This document shows positions 9,177 to 18,051 of a DNA stretch of 64,000 nt, piece after piece. The position numbers and the translations under genes were made by a program. The notes under the pieces are model-generated. The model had not been told where the DNA came from. It ran no database searches and saw only the letters and a program-made list of their open reading frames with translations. Source of the stretch: Thiobacillus sp. (GTDB lineage Bacteria; Pseudomonadota; Gammaproteobacteria; Burkholderiales; Thiobacillaceae); the NCBI GenBank assembly GCA_019459325.1, contig JAIBFA010000047.1:52312-116311 (forward strand), given 5' to 3'. Position 1 is the first letter of the stretch; each line of letters starts with the position of its first letter.

Positions 9177-9551
9177 TTATTTAGCCGCCTGCACCCGGTA
9201 AAGAGAGCCTTGGCAACCACCGGGGCCACCCATGACTACGGAGAATTCATAGACTTCGCCCGCCGCTACAGTAACTTGGGTTTCTGTAATGTTGCCACCG
9301 CATTTCATTTTGAGCTTGTGGGGGCCTGGCACCAGTTCTATAGGGCCATAGGCATTCGCTGGAGGGGTGCCGTCCACTTCAACAACAGAAATAGTTGGCA
9401 TACGCCCCAAGGTCCACAGATTGGTGCCGCCAGAAGTAACAACGGCCACATGATTTAGACGTTCGCTTGGGACTGACTGGGTTGCACAACCGGCGAGAAG
9501 CAGAATGGTGAGAGTTGCAATAGCGGATAGGGATTTCGTGGCTTTTCTCAT
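9177..9551 (-). CDS. Cassette ORF: small lipoprotein
   Basis: MRKATKSLSAIATLTILLLAGCATQSVPSERLN; lipobox LLAGC. Confidence 0.75.
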   Translation of the reverse strand: MRKATKSLSAIATLTILLLAGCATQSVPSERLNHVAVVTSGGTNLWTLGRMPTISVVEVDGTPPANAYGPIELVPGPHKLKMKCGGNITETQVTVAAGEVYEFSVVMGGPGGCQGSLYRVQAAK

Positions 9552-9570
9552 TGGTCATTAACTCCATGAT

Positions 9571-9630
9571 GGCTAACGTAAAGTGTCCATCCTAAATGAC
9601 GCTTTATAAAGCGTCATTCGCAAGGACCCG
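9571..9630 (-). repeat. Degenerate attC/attI-like junction upstream of the first cassette, containing a perfect 24-bp palindrome
   Basis: GGCTAAC core at 9571-9577, then AATGACGCTTTATAAAGCGTCATT (9595-9618), flanked by TCCT/AGGA (9590-9593 / 9623-9626). Confidence 0.5.
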
Positions 9631-10046
9631 ATTGAAAAAACAGCTATTAAACAATTACTTGTCATTTTTTAGGGCGTCCTAGTCATGAACACAAAAGCGT
9701 CATGAAGTGAGTCGCCAGCTCGCCGGATCAAGTCCGCACCCCGCAATAATATGGGACGACCACGGTTTTTCCTACGTACCGAACAAATCCCCGACTCCGC
9801 TTCCTGCGCCCGGCGTCGCGACCTGATTTCCCGGGAGTTGCTGGACATAGAGGTCTGGTCTTGCATCGCACCGTCTCACCCTGGATGCGCTTCCTTTTTT
9901 CCTGCCGGGGGGCGTTTGCGACACGCATTCGCGTCTTGGCGCAAACCCGACATCCCCCGCAGGCTGCAAACCCGCGCCGATCCGTGCTTCGCGCTGCGGC
10001 CCGCTTCTTGCACAACCCCTCGTGTTGCCCACACTAGGAGTTGTCC

Positions 10047-10919
10047 ATGCATTCCCGCTTCGAAACCATTCTGACGGGCCTGGCCGAAGGCACGGTGGTC
10101 CCCTATCTCGGCCCCGGCGCACTGGCCGGCGTGATCGACCCGCAGTCCGGACGCGCCATCCCCGCCGACAGCGAAAGCCTGATCCTGGCCATCAACGACG
10201 GCCGGCCGATGGCGCCGAAGCTGATGTACGAATTTTCGCGGGCCGCCATGAACGTAGAACTGAAGCGCGGACGCTCGGCGCTGACGCGCCTCCTGGACGC
10301 AACCTACCGCGACACCGCTTGGAGCGCGTCCGCGCTGCACACCTGGCTGGCCGGACAGAACCTGGCCTACGTGGTCGACAGCAACCGCGACACGCTGATG
10401 CAGAAGGCGTATGCCGACACGCCGCACACCCTCGTCGTCGGCGTGGCGCGCATTGGCGGCACCGCCTACCGCTTCCGCCTCTATCAGTACGACGGCACCG
10501 CCTACGCGCCGATCGAGCAGGAAGCCGTAAATACCAGCCTGCCGGTGCTGTTCAAGCCGCTGGGCACGCCGCTGCCGGTGTCGGAGTACATCGCGTCCGA
10601 CGCCGATTTCGTCGATTACGTCACCGAGCTGATGGGCGGCTTTGCGATTCCCTCCTTCATCAAGCGCATGCGCCAGGGACGCCAGTACCTGCTGCTGGGC
10701 TTGCGCCTGACGCGCGACACCGAGCGCATGGTGATGAGCGATATCGCCTTCGGCGCCGGCCAGCCCAGCGGCTGGGCGTTCATTCCGCATGCCACTGACA
10801 AGGAAAAGCGCTTTCTCGCCAAGCGCGGATTCGAATGGGTGGACGCGGACGTGGGCGACTTTCTGGCGGCGGCCGAAGCCTGGCAGGGCGGCGGCTCCAC
10901 GCGCGCAGAGGCGGCATGA
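10047..10919 (+). CDS. nif-associated SIR2-like protein
   Basis: MHSRFETILTGLAEGTVVPYLGPGALAGV...; SIR2-like N-terminus (VPYLGPGAL); preceded by AGGAG; family call tentative. Confidence 0.6.
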   Translation: MHSRFETILTGLAEGTVVPYLGPGALAGVIDPQSGRAIPADSESLILAINDGRPMAPKLMYEFSRAAMNVELKRGRSALTRLLDATYRDTAWSASALHTWLAGQNLAYVVDSNRDTLMQKAYADTPHTLVVGVARIGGTAYRFRLYQYDGTAYAPIEQEAVNTSLPVLFKPLGTPLPVSEYIASDADFVDYVTELMGGFAIPSFIKRMRQGRQYLLLGLRLTRDTERMVMSDIAFGAGQPSGWAFIPHATDKEKRFLAKRGFEWVDADVGDFLAAAEAWQGGGSTRAEAA

Positions 10920-11326
10920 TGCGGGCCGCCCTGCACGCCGAAGCGGCGCAAGCGCTTCCGCCGTCGCTGGAGCCGAGCGGCGTGGACGCAACGCACCAGG
11001 CGCTGGCCGAATTGATCGAAGGCTTGATCCAGGCCGACAGCACGGCCTTTCCGTCACGCTTCCAGGCGCTGCTGGCGCTGATGCGGCTGCATATCGCCGA
11101 GGAAGGCGGGCTGATGCGCGCCAGCCGCTACCCGGGCATCGCCGAGCACGAGGGCGAACATCATCGCGTTCTGGGCGAACTGGTGCAGCTCAATCTTTCG
11201 CTCAAGCGCGGCCGCATCGCCCTGGCGCGCGCCTACGTGAAAGAGGGGCTGGCGCCGTGGTTCGACCTGCACATGGCCACCATGGATGCGGCACTGACCG
11301 CTCACCTCGAACGCCTGGCGGGATAG
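10916..11326 (+). CDS. Hemerythrin-like domain protein
   Basis: MMRAALHAEAAQ...GVDATHQALAELIEGLIQAD...LMRLHIAEEGGLMRASRYPGIAEHEGEHHRVLGELVQL...WFDLHMATMDAALTAHL; His/Glu spacing of bacteriohemerythrins; ATGA overlap with the upstream gene. Confidence 0.75.
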   Translation: MMRAALHAEAAQALPPSLEPSGVDATHQALAELIEGLIQADSTAFPSRFQALLALMRLHIAEEGGLMRASRYPGIAEHEGEHHRVLGELVQLNLSLKRGRIALARAYVKEGLAPWFDLHMATMDAALTAHLERLAG

Positions 11327-11349
11327 CCGGGCGCCGCCTCCCGGCGGTT

Positions 11350-11365
11350 TGTAGGGTTTGCGACA
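11350..11365 (+). promoter_or_regulatory. NifA UAS
   Basis: TGTAGGGTTTGCGACA (TGT-N10-ACA). Confidence 0.85.
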
Positions 11366-11460
11366 GGCGGCCGCAGCGCTTGTTGCCATCAGCACCGGGC
11401 GGCGGCCCACGGTTAAAGTTTTTATTCTGGAAAATCATGGGCATGCGGGTTTTCCGCAGC

Positions 11461-11475
11461 TGGCACGCCGCTTGC
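11461..11475 (+). promoter_or_regulatory. sigma-54 promoter
   Basis: TGGCAC-GCCGC-TTGC, perfect consensus. Confidence 0.92.
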
Positions 11476-11558
11476 GGAACCTCACTCTGGATGCCATTGC
11501 CGGAGCGAGTTTCACGCTCAAACAAACCGTGCCAGAAACAACCAAGCGTTTTCCACAC

Positions 11559-12305
11559 ATGAGCCAGACCGACACGCCGCGTGCGGATTGCACGGCGTGT
11601 CCGCATCGCGACACGCTGCGCGCCGCCGCACGCTGCGAACCGGGCGATCGCTGTCTGATCGCCCACAGCGGGCGGCAGATCGAACGCTTCCTGCGCCTGA
11701 ACCCCGAGTTCGCGGTGGGCTGCCTGCAGGATGCGTTCTGGGAACGGCGCGCCATCGCCGTGCGCTACGCCCCGGTCGAAGCGGTGCGCACGCTCGCCCA
11801 CGACACCGACGAGGCAGTGCGCCGCGCCGTGGTCACCCGGCTGCCGCCGGAAGAACTGGCGGCCTTCATCGGCGACAGCGACCGCGAAGTGCGCATCACG
11901 GTCGCCAGCCGGCTGCCGCCCACCCGCCTGCACGTGATGCTGGGCGACCCCGACTATCTGGTGCGCCAGCATGTGGCGCAGCGCATTCCCCACGGCAGCC
12001 TGTCGCGCCTGGTGCACGACGAGGACCGCGAAGTGCGCAAGGAAGTGGCGCGCCGGCTGCCGTCGTTCGTGCTGTCGAAAATGGCGGCCGACGCAGACCC
12101 GGACGTGCGCGCCATTGCTGCGGCGCGCATGCTGCCCGACGACGCCGCACGCATGCTGGACGATCCGGACTGGCGCGTGCGGCTGGGCGCGGTCGAGCGG
12201 GCGCCGCTCGACGCGATTCGCGCCTGCGTCGACGACGAGGATCAGGACGTGCGGGAACAGGTATGGGCTCGTCTCAATGAAAAGCGGACCAAGGACACGA
12301 CATGA
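11559..12305 (+). CDS. 4Fe-4S / leucine-rich variant (LRV) repeat protein, nif-associated
   Basis: N-terminal Cys-rich DCTACPHRDTLRAAARCEPGDRCL then repeated DxDxxVRxxVAxRLPxxxLxxLxxD units, as in the Azotobacter LRV Fe-S protein. Confidence 0.85.
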   Translation: MSQTDTPRADCTACPHRDTLRAAARCEPGDRCLIAHSGRQIERFLRLNPEFAVGCLQDAFWERRAIAVRYAPVEAVRTLAHDTDEAVRRAVVTRLPPEELAAFIGDSDREVRITVASRLPPTRLHVMLGDPDYLVRQHVAQRIPHGSLSRLVHDEDREVRKEVARRLPSFVLSKMAADADPDVRAIAAARMLPDDAARMLDDPDWRVRLGAVERAPLDAIRACVDDEDQDVREQVWARLNEKRTKDTT

Positions 12306-13267
12306 ACGGCTGCCCCATCGACGATCACGCCTTGCGGCAACTCGTTGCCGAACTCGAAGCCACGCCGCCGCGCCCGCATCACAGCGGCCTGCTCGAAACG
12401 GCCGGACGCGCCCTGCCCGGCCAGCCGTTCCGCTTCGTGCTCAGCCGCGGCGGCTGGTATCGGCCGGGGGGTGTCGTGACGGCCAGCGGCGAACGCGTCA
12501 CGGACACTCTGGAAGCCTGGGCCGAAGCCGAACTGGCCGACTGCGACGGCTACATGGACGCCTTCATCGAGCGGCATGGCGACGCAGGCCTGCTCGCCAC
12601 CCGCCACAGCGGCCGCACGCATTACTTCGTCGCGCCCTACGGGCCCGCGCCCGCGGATTTCCTGCAGCTGGAAATCGAGGAACTGCATGAACTGCTGGAC
12701 CGACGCCTGTTCTCCGACGAGGCCCCGCCCGCCGACCTGCAGGACCTGATCGATCCCCTGCACCCTTCCGCGCTGGAAGCGCATCCGGTGGCGCCCCCGC
12801 GCTACCGCTTCCGCCGTCTCAGCGACATGCGCTATGCCGTCGCACGGCTACCCGCGCCGGTCGGGCAAGTCCCTCCGCTGTCGCGTTTTCTCGGCGAATG
12901 GATGAGCAGCCAGGCCCGCAGCAAAAACCATTTCTGCGACCACTGGATCATCGCCCTGCGCGAGCACCAGGACCGCTATCGCAACCCGGTGCTGTCCGCC
13001 TCGCCCGTCTCGCTGCACGCCCGGCAGCTCAAGCCTTTCCACTGGGAACCGCAGGCGCACGGAGTAGAGGCGGCCGGCCAGTTGCAGGCGTTCGACCGCG
13101 CTGCCGGCTATCCCGGCGCCTGGTATTTCCACATGGTCGCGGGCGGGCTCACGCCCCGCGCGATCGCCACCACGCTGGCGAGCGACCTCGACGCGGGCTA
13201 CCGCTACCTGCGCGAGCAGGACGCCGCGCTGCTCGTGGAATGGATGCGCGCGCCCTATAGCGTATAA
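12302..13267 (+). CDS. nif-associated hypothetical protein
   Basis: ATGA overlap with the LRV gene; no domain recognised. Confidence 0.75.
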   Translation: MNGCPIDDHALRQLVAELEATPPRPHHSGLLETAGRALPGQPFRFVLSRGGWYRPGGVVTASGERVTDTLEAWAEAELADCDGYMDAFIERHGDAGLLATRHSGRTHYFVAPYGPAPADFLQLEIEELHELLDRRLFSDEAPPADLQDLIDPLHPSALEAHPVAPPRYRFRRLSDMRYAVARLPAPVGQVPPLSRFLGEWMSSQARSKNHFCDHWIIALREHQDRYRNPVLSASPVSLHARQLKPFHWEPQAHGVEAAGQLQAFDRAAGYPGAWYFHMVAGGLTPRAIATTLASDLDAGYRYLREQDAALLVEWMRAPYSV

Positions 13268-13581
13268 ATCGCTTCCTGCCGGGCACGCAGCCCGCATTTC
13301 GGCTCGATGATCCAGTTCGGCTCTTCCGCCGGGGTTGCCATCACCAACGAATCAAGGAAGCCAAGAACACGTGGCTCTGGATCAAGGAGGGCTGGCACGT
13401 CGCCGTAACCTATGTGCTCGGTTTCTGGGTGCTATATCTGATGCTGGGCTGGCACCCCGACCTGTTGCTCGGGGCGGGCGGCTGAAATGACTTGTTTCGT
13501 TCGGCTCATCCGGCGCATTACACTCCACGGGAGTTTCCGTTTCCCCATTTCACACACCGGGCGAGTAAGGGAAAAACCTGA

Positions 13582-14640
13582 ATGAATCACGCAAGCAATC
13601 CGGGAATCATCGCCGCATTGATGGCCGCAGTGCTCTTTGGGGCGGGGACACCTCTCGCCAAACTCCTGCTGGACCACGCCACCCCGTGGCTGCTCGCTGC
13701 CTTGTTATACCTGGGTTCAGGTATTGGGATTGGGCTGCTTCGTCTCGCTCATCGCACACCGGCAGCCCGTCTGGCACCGGGTGAATGGCGCTGGCTGGTG
13801 GGCGCGATTCTTTCCGGAGGCGTCATCGCGCCCGTGTTGCTGATGACCGGTTTGGCCGCGATGCCGGCTTCCGGCGCAGCGCTATTGCTCAATGCAGAAA
13901 GCGTTTTCACGGCACTGCTCGCGTGGTTCGCGTTCAAGGAAAACGTCGACCGGCGGATTGCCTTGGGCATGCTTGCCATTGTGGCCGGCGCCGTGGTGCT
14001 GAGCTGGCCTGCCGACGGCGCAGTGGAATTCGCCAGCCTTTGGCCATCGCTAGCCGTGCTGGCTGCCTGTCTCGGCTGGGCCGTGGACAACAACCTCACG
14101 CGCAAGGTGGCTCTCTCGGATGCATCGTGGATCGCAATGACCAAGGGACTGGCGGCCGGCGCGACCAATCTGGTGGTGGCGCTGAGCATGGGTGCGGCCT
14201 GGCCGGGCGCAGTCACCGTGCTGGGGGCAGCCGTGCTTGGCTTTCTAAGCTACGGCGCCAGTCTCACCTTGTTCGTGGTTGCCTTGCGGCATCTGGGAAC
14301 CGCCCGTACTGGAGCGTACTTCTCGGTGGCCCCGTTCTTCGGCGCGCTGTTGGCGCTGACCATGCTCGATGAACCTCTGACGATGAACTTACTGCTTGGC
14401 GGCGCATTGATGGCTGTTGGCATCGTGCTTCACCTGACCGAGCGACATGCGCACGAGCACACTCATGAAATGCTGGAACACCAGCATGAGCATGTCCACG
14501 GTGCGGATGATCCGCACCACGATCATGAGCACGAAGTCCCGATGCAACCGGGCACACGCCACTCCCATCCACATCGCCATGCACCCATCGCGCATGTGCA
14601 TCCGCATTTCCCGGATGCGCATCACCGGCATAATCACTGA
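13582..14640 (+). CDS. DMT/EamA-family transporter with a His-rich C-terminal tail
   Basis: MNHASNPGIIAALMAAVLFGAGTPLAKLLLDHATPWLLAALLYLGSGIGIG... ten hydrophobic segments; tail ERHAHEHTHEMLEHQHEHVHGADDPHHDHEHE...HHRHNH. Confidence 0.87.
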   Translation: MNHASNPGIIAALMAAVLFGAGTPLAKLLLDHATPWLLAALLYLGSGIGIGLLRLAHRTPAARLAPGEWRWLVGAILSGGVIAPVLLMTGLAAMPASGAALLLNAESVFTALLAWFAFKENVDRRIALGMLAIVAGAVVLSWPADGAVEFASLWPSLAVLAACLGWAVDNNLTRKVALSDASWIAMTKGLAAGATNLVVALSMGAAWPGAVTVLGAAVLGFLSYGASLTLFVVALRHLGTARTGAYFSVAPFFGALLALTMLDEPLTMNLLLGGALMAVGIVLHLTERHAHEHTHEMLEHQHEHVHGADDPHHDHEHEVPMQPGTRHSHPHRHAPIAHVHPHFPDAHHRHNH

Positions 14641-14697
14641 CGTTCTAGGTTCCAAATCCGGAGCGTTTGTCGCCCACCTCCCACCCGCGCGCACCTG

Positions 14698-14713
14698 TGT
14701 AGGGTTTGCTACA
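14698..14713 (+). promoter_or_regulatory. NifA UAS
   Basis: TGTAGGGTTTGCTACA. Confidence 0.85.
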
Positions 14714-14756
14714 CGAAGCGCCCGCACGATTCCCACTTAAATCAAGCACATACCCT

Positions 14757-14771
14757 TGGCACGCCGCTTGC
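14757..14771 (+). promoter_or_regulatory. sigma-54 promoter of the nifENX operon
   Basis: TGGCAC-GCCGC-TTGC. Confidence 0.92.
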
Positions 14772-14807
14772 GAGAGTGAGTTCAGGACCTTTTCCGAGCG
14801 AGCCGCC

Positions 14808-16223
14808 ATGCAAGCCAAGGACATTGCCGAGTTACTCAACGAACCGGCCTGCGAGCACAATAAAAAGTCGAAATCCGGCTGCGCCAAACCCAAGCCGGGG
14901 GCGACGGCGGGCGGCTGCTCGTTCGATGGTGCGCAGATCGCGCTCTTGCCGATCGCCGACGTGGCGCACATCGTGCACGGTCCGATCGCCTGCGCCGGTT
15001 CGAGCTGGGACAACCGCGGCACGCGATCAAGCGGCCCGACGCTCTACAAGATCGGCATGACCACCGACCTCACCGAGCAGGACGTGATCATGGGCCGCAG
15101 CGAAAAGCGGCTGTTCCATTCGATCAAGCAGGCGATCGACAGCTATCACCCGGCCGCGGTGTTCGTCTACAACACCTGCGTGCCGGCGCTGGTCGGCGAC
15201 GACGTCGACGCGGTGTGCAAGGACGCGGCGGCTCGCTACGGCGTGCCGGTGGTGCCGGTGGACTGCGCCGGCTTCTACGGCACCAAGAACCTCGGCAACC
15301 GTATCGCCGGCGACTCCATGTTCAAGTACGTGGTCGGCACCCGCGACCCCGACCCGGTGCCGCTCGAGGCACAGCGCCCCGGCATCGCGGTGCACGACGT
15401 CAACCTGATCGGCGAATACAACATCGCCGGCGAGTTCTGGCACGTGCTGCCGCTGTTCGACGAACTCGGCCTGCGCATCCTCTGCACGCTGTCGGGCGAC
15501 GCGCGCTTCCACCAGGTGCAGGCGATGCACCGCGCCGAGGCCAGCATGGTGGTGTGCGCCAAGGCGCTCCTGAACGTCGCCCGCAAGCTCGAATCGGCGC
15601 ACGGCGTGCCCTTCTTCGAGGGCAGCTTCTACGGCGTCACCGACACCAGCCACGCCTTCCGCGAATTCGCCCGCCTGCTCGGCGACGCCGCGCTTGCCGA
15701 ACGCGTCGAGGCGATGATCGCGCGCGAAGAGGCCAAGGTCGACGCCGCGCTGGAACCATGGCGGCAACGTCTGCGCGGCAAGCGCGTACTGCTCTACACC
15801 GGCGGCGTGAAGTCGTGGTCCATCGTCTCGGCGCTGCAGGATCTCGGCATGGACGTGGTCGCCACCGGCACCAGCAAGTCGACCGAGGAAGACAAGGCGC
15901 GCATCCGCGAGCTGATGGGAGAGAAGACCAAGATGATCACCGACGGCAGCCCCAAGGCGCTGATCGGCATCGTCAAGGAATACCAGGCCGACATCCTCAT
16001 CGCCGGCGGCCGCAACATGTACACCGCGCTGAAGGCGCGCATCCCCTTCCTCGACATCAACCAGGAACGCGAATTCGGCTACGCCGGCTACACCGGCATG
16101 ACCGAACTGGCGCGCCAGCTGGCGCTGACGATCGAGAGCCCGGTGTGGGCTTCGGTGAGGAAGCCCGCGCCGTGGGCGAACGACTCGGCGCCCGGCATCC
16201 CGATGACCGCGACAGGAGCGTAA
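14808..16223 (+). CDS. nifE: Nitrogenase iron-molybdenum cofactor biosynthesis protein NifE
   Basis: [62 protein letters not shown]. Confidence 0.97.
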   Translation: MQAKDIAELLNEPACEHNKKSKSGCAKPKPGATAGGCSFDGAQIALLPIADVAHIVHGPIACAGSSWDNRGTRSSGPTLYKIGMTTDLTEQDVIMGRSEKRLFHSIKQAIDSYHPAAVFVYNTCVPALVGDDVDAVCKDAAARYGVPVVPVDCAGFYGTKNLGNRIAGDSMFKYVVGTRDPDPVPLEAQRPGIAVHDVNLIGEYNIAGEFWHVLPLFDELGLRILCTLSGDARFHQVQAMHRAEASMVVCAKALLNVARKLESAHGVPFFEGSFYGVTDTSHAFREFARLLGDAALAERVEAMIAREEAKVDAALEPWRQRLRGKRVLLYTGGVKSWSIVSALQDLGMDVVATGTSKSTEEDKARIRELMGEKTKMITDGSPKALIGIVKEYQADILIAGGRNMYTALKARIPFLDINQEREFGYAGYTGMTELARQLALTIESPVWASVRKPAPWANDSAPGIPMTATGA

Positions 16224-16226
16224 GCC

Positions 16227-17615
16227 ATGGCTGAAATCATCAAACGCAACAAGGCGCTCGCCGTCAGCCCGCTCAAGGTCAGCCAGCCGGTCGGCGCCTC
16301 GCTCGCCTTCCTCGGCGTCAACCGCGCGATCCCGATGATGCACGGTTCGCAGGGCTGCACCGCGTTCGGCAAGGTGTTCTTCGTGCGCCACTTCCGCGAG
16401 CCGATCCCGCTGCAGACCACCGCGATGGACCAGACCTCGACGGTGCTCGGCGCCGACGACAACGTGATCGAGGGCCTGCGCGCGATTGCCGAGAAGAGCC
16501 GGCCCGCGCTGATCGGCCTGCCGACCACAGGGCTGTCGGAAACCCAGGGCGCCGACATCCATCGGCTGGCCAAGCAGTTCCACACCGCCTGTCCCGAATA
16601 CGCCGACATTCCCGTGGTGCCGGTGGTCACGCCGGATTTCAGCGGCTGCCTCGAAAGCGGCTACGCGCTGGCGGTGAAGGCGATGATCGACGTGCTGGTG
16701 CCGCCAAGCGCCAGCGACGGCAAGCGCCACAAGCAGGTGAACGTGCTGGCCGGATCGCTCTTGACGCCGGGCGACCTCGAACACATCAAGGAACTGGTCG
16801 AAGGCTTCGGTCTGCGCCCGGTGGTGCTGCCGGACCTCGCCGATTCGCTCGACGGCCATCTCACCGATGCCGAGTCGAGTCCGGTCACCACCGGCGGCAC
16901 CCCGGTGTCGGAGATTGTCACGATGGGCGAGTCGGTGGCGACGCTGGTCATCGGCCGTTCGCTCGATCCCGCCGCCGATCTGCTCAAGGAACGCACCCAT
17001 GTGCCCGACTATCGCTTCGACACGCTGATGGGGCTGGAGGCAGTCGACGCCTTCGTTCACGCACTGGCACAAATCTCCGGCCAGCCGGTGCCGGAAAAAC
17101 TCGAACGCCAGCGCGCGCAGTTGCAGGACGCGATGGTCGACACCCACTTCATGCTCGGCTTCGCCCGCGTCGCCATCGCCGGCGACCCCGACCTGCTGGT
17201 TGGCTTCGCGCGCCTGGTCACCGAGATGGGCTGCGAGGTCAGCGCCGCGGTGGCGCCGTCGCGCGCGCCGGCGCTGGACGAGGTGCCCGCCGCCCAGGTC
17301 AAGCTGGGCGACCTCGAAGACCTGGAACTGGCGGCGCGCGAATGCGGCGCCGATCTGGTGATCAGCAATTCCCACGCGGCCGAGACGGCGCAACGTCTGG
17401 GTGTGCCGCTCTTGCGTGCCGGCTTTCCTCAGTACGACCTGATCGGCGGCTACCAGCGGCTGTGGGTCGGCTATCGCGGCACCCGGCAGACACTGTTCGA
17501 CCTCGCCAACATCCTGGTGAGCAACGGCCACCACGAGATTCCCGCTTACCACTCCATTTACAACCCGCCCGGGGAGGCCAGCCATGCGTCATCTGCGCCT
17601 GGTCCTACCCACTGA
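16227..17615 (+). CDS. nifN: Nitrogenase iron-molybdenum cofactor biosynthesis protein NifN
   Basis: [69 protein letters not shown]. Confidence 0.97.
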   Translation: MAEIIKRNKALAVSPLKVSQPVGASLAFLGVNRAIPMMHGSQGCTAFGKVFFVRHFREPIPLQTTAMDQTSTVLGADDNVIEGLRAIAEKSRPALIGLPTTGLSETQGADIHRLAKQFHTACPEYADIPVVPVVTPDFSGCLESGYALAVKAMIDVLVPPSASDGKRHKQVNVLAGSLLTPGDLEHIKELVEGFGLRPVVLPDLADSLDGHLTDAESSPVTTGGTPVSEIVTMGESVATLVIGRSLDPAADLLKERTHVPDYRFDTLMGLEAVDAFVHALAQISGQPVPEKLERQRAQLQDAMVDTHFMLGFARVAIAGDPDLLVGFARLVTEMGCEVSAAVAPSRAPALDEVPAAQVKLGDLEDLELAARECGADLVISNSHAAETAQRLGVPLLRAGFPQYDLIGGYQRLWVGYRGTRQTLFDLANILVSNGHHEIPAYHSIYNPPGEASHASSAPGPTH

Positions 17616-17625
17616 GGAGTCCAGC

Positions 17626-18051
17626 ATGAGCGTGAAAATCGCCTTTGCCAGCAGCGACCGCCGCCAGGTCGACCAGCACTTCGGCGCTGCAGAATCGTTC
17701 GCGATCTACGAGCTGTCCGACGACGACGCGCGGCTGGTGGAAGTCGCCGAGTTCACCGACAGCGACACCGCGATGGACGGCCACGAAGGCAAGCTCGCCA
17801 GCAAGATCGACCTGCTCGCCGACTGCGCCGCCGTCTATTGCAACGCCGTCGGCGCGTCCGCCATCAAGCAATTGCTGGCGCGCGACATCCAGCCGCTGAA
17901 AGTCGAGGAAGGCACCCTCATCGACACCCTCTTGGGCGAACTGAACCAGAGCCTTGCGAGCAACCCGCCGGCCTGGATGGTGAAGCAGATCAAGCGCCAG
18001 AACGCGGGCGACCGCTTCGGCTCGATGGCTGAAGAGGAGTGGCAGGAATGA
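17626..18051 (+). CDS. nifX: Nitrogen fixation protein NifX
   Basis: MSVKIAFASSDRRQVDQHFGAAESFAIYELSDDDARLVE...; NifX/NafY domain; position after nifN. Confidence 0.93.
   Translation: MSVKIAFASSDRRQVDQHFGAAESFAIYELSDDDARLVEVAEFTDSDTAMDGHEGKLASKIDLLADCAAVYCNAVGASAIKQLLARDIQPLKVEEGTLIDTLLGELNQSLASNPPAWMVKQIKRQNAGDRFGSMAEEEWQE

Larger units (their letters stand above)
3757..9630 (-). mobile_element. Integron gene-cassette array without integrase in the window (CALIN-like), about nine cassettes all on the minus strand
   Basis: Nine short co-oriented ORFs separated by 60-90 bp imperfect palindromes bounded by RYYYAAC...GTTRRRY-type core sites; no tyrosine-recombinase ORF in the six-frame track. 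Confidence 0.88.

Noticed and set aside
9620-10040. Possible integrase (intI) gene next to the cassette array
   Set aside because: No ORF of integrase length or with recognisable tyrosine-recombinase motifs in the region or elsewhere in the window; the array is therefore reported as integrase-less within these limits.
15027-17585. 852-aa minus-strand ORF opposite nifE/nifN
   Set aside because: Antisense shadow of high-GC coding sequence; His/Ala/Arg/Gly-rich translation with no recognisable domain, while the plus strand encodes clear NifE and NifN.
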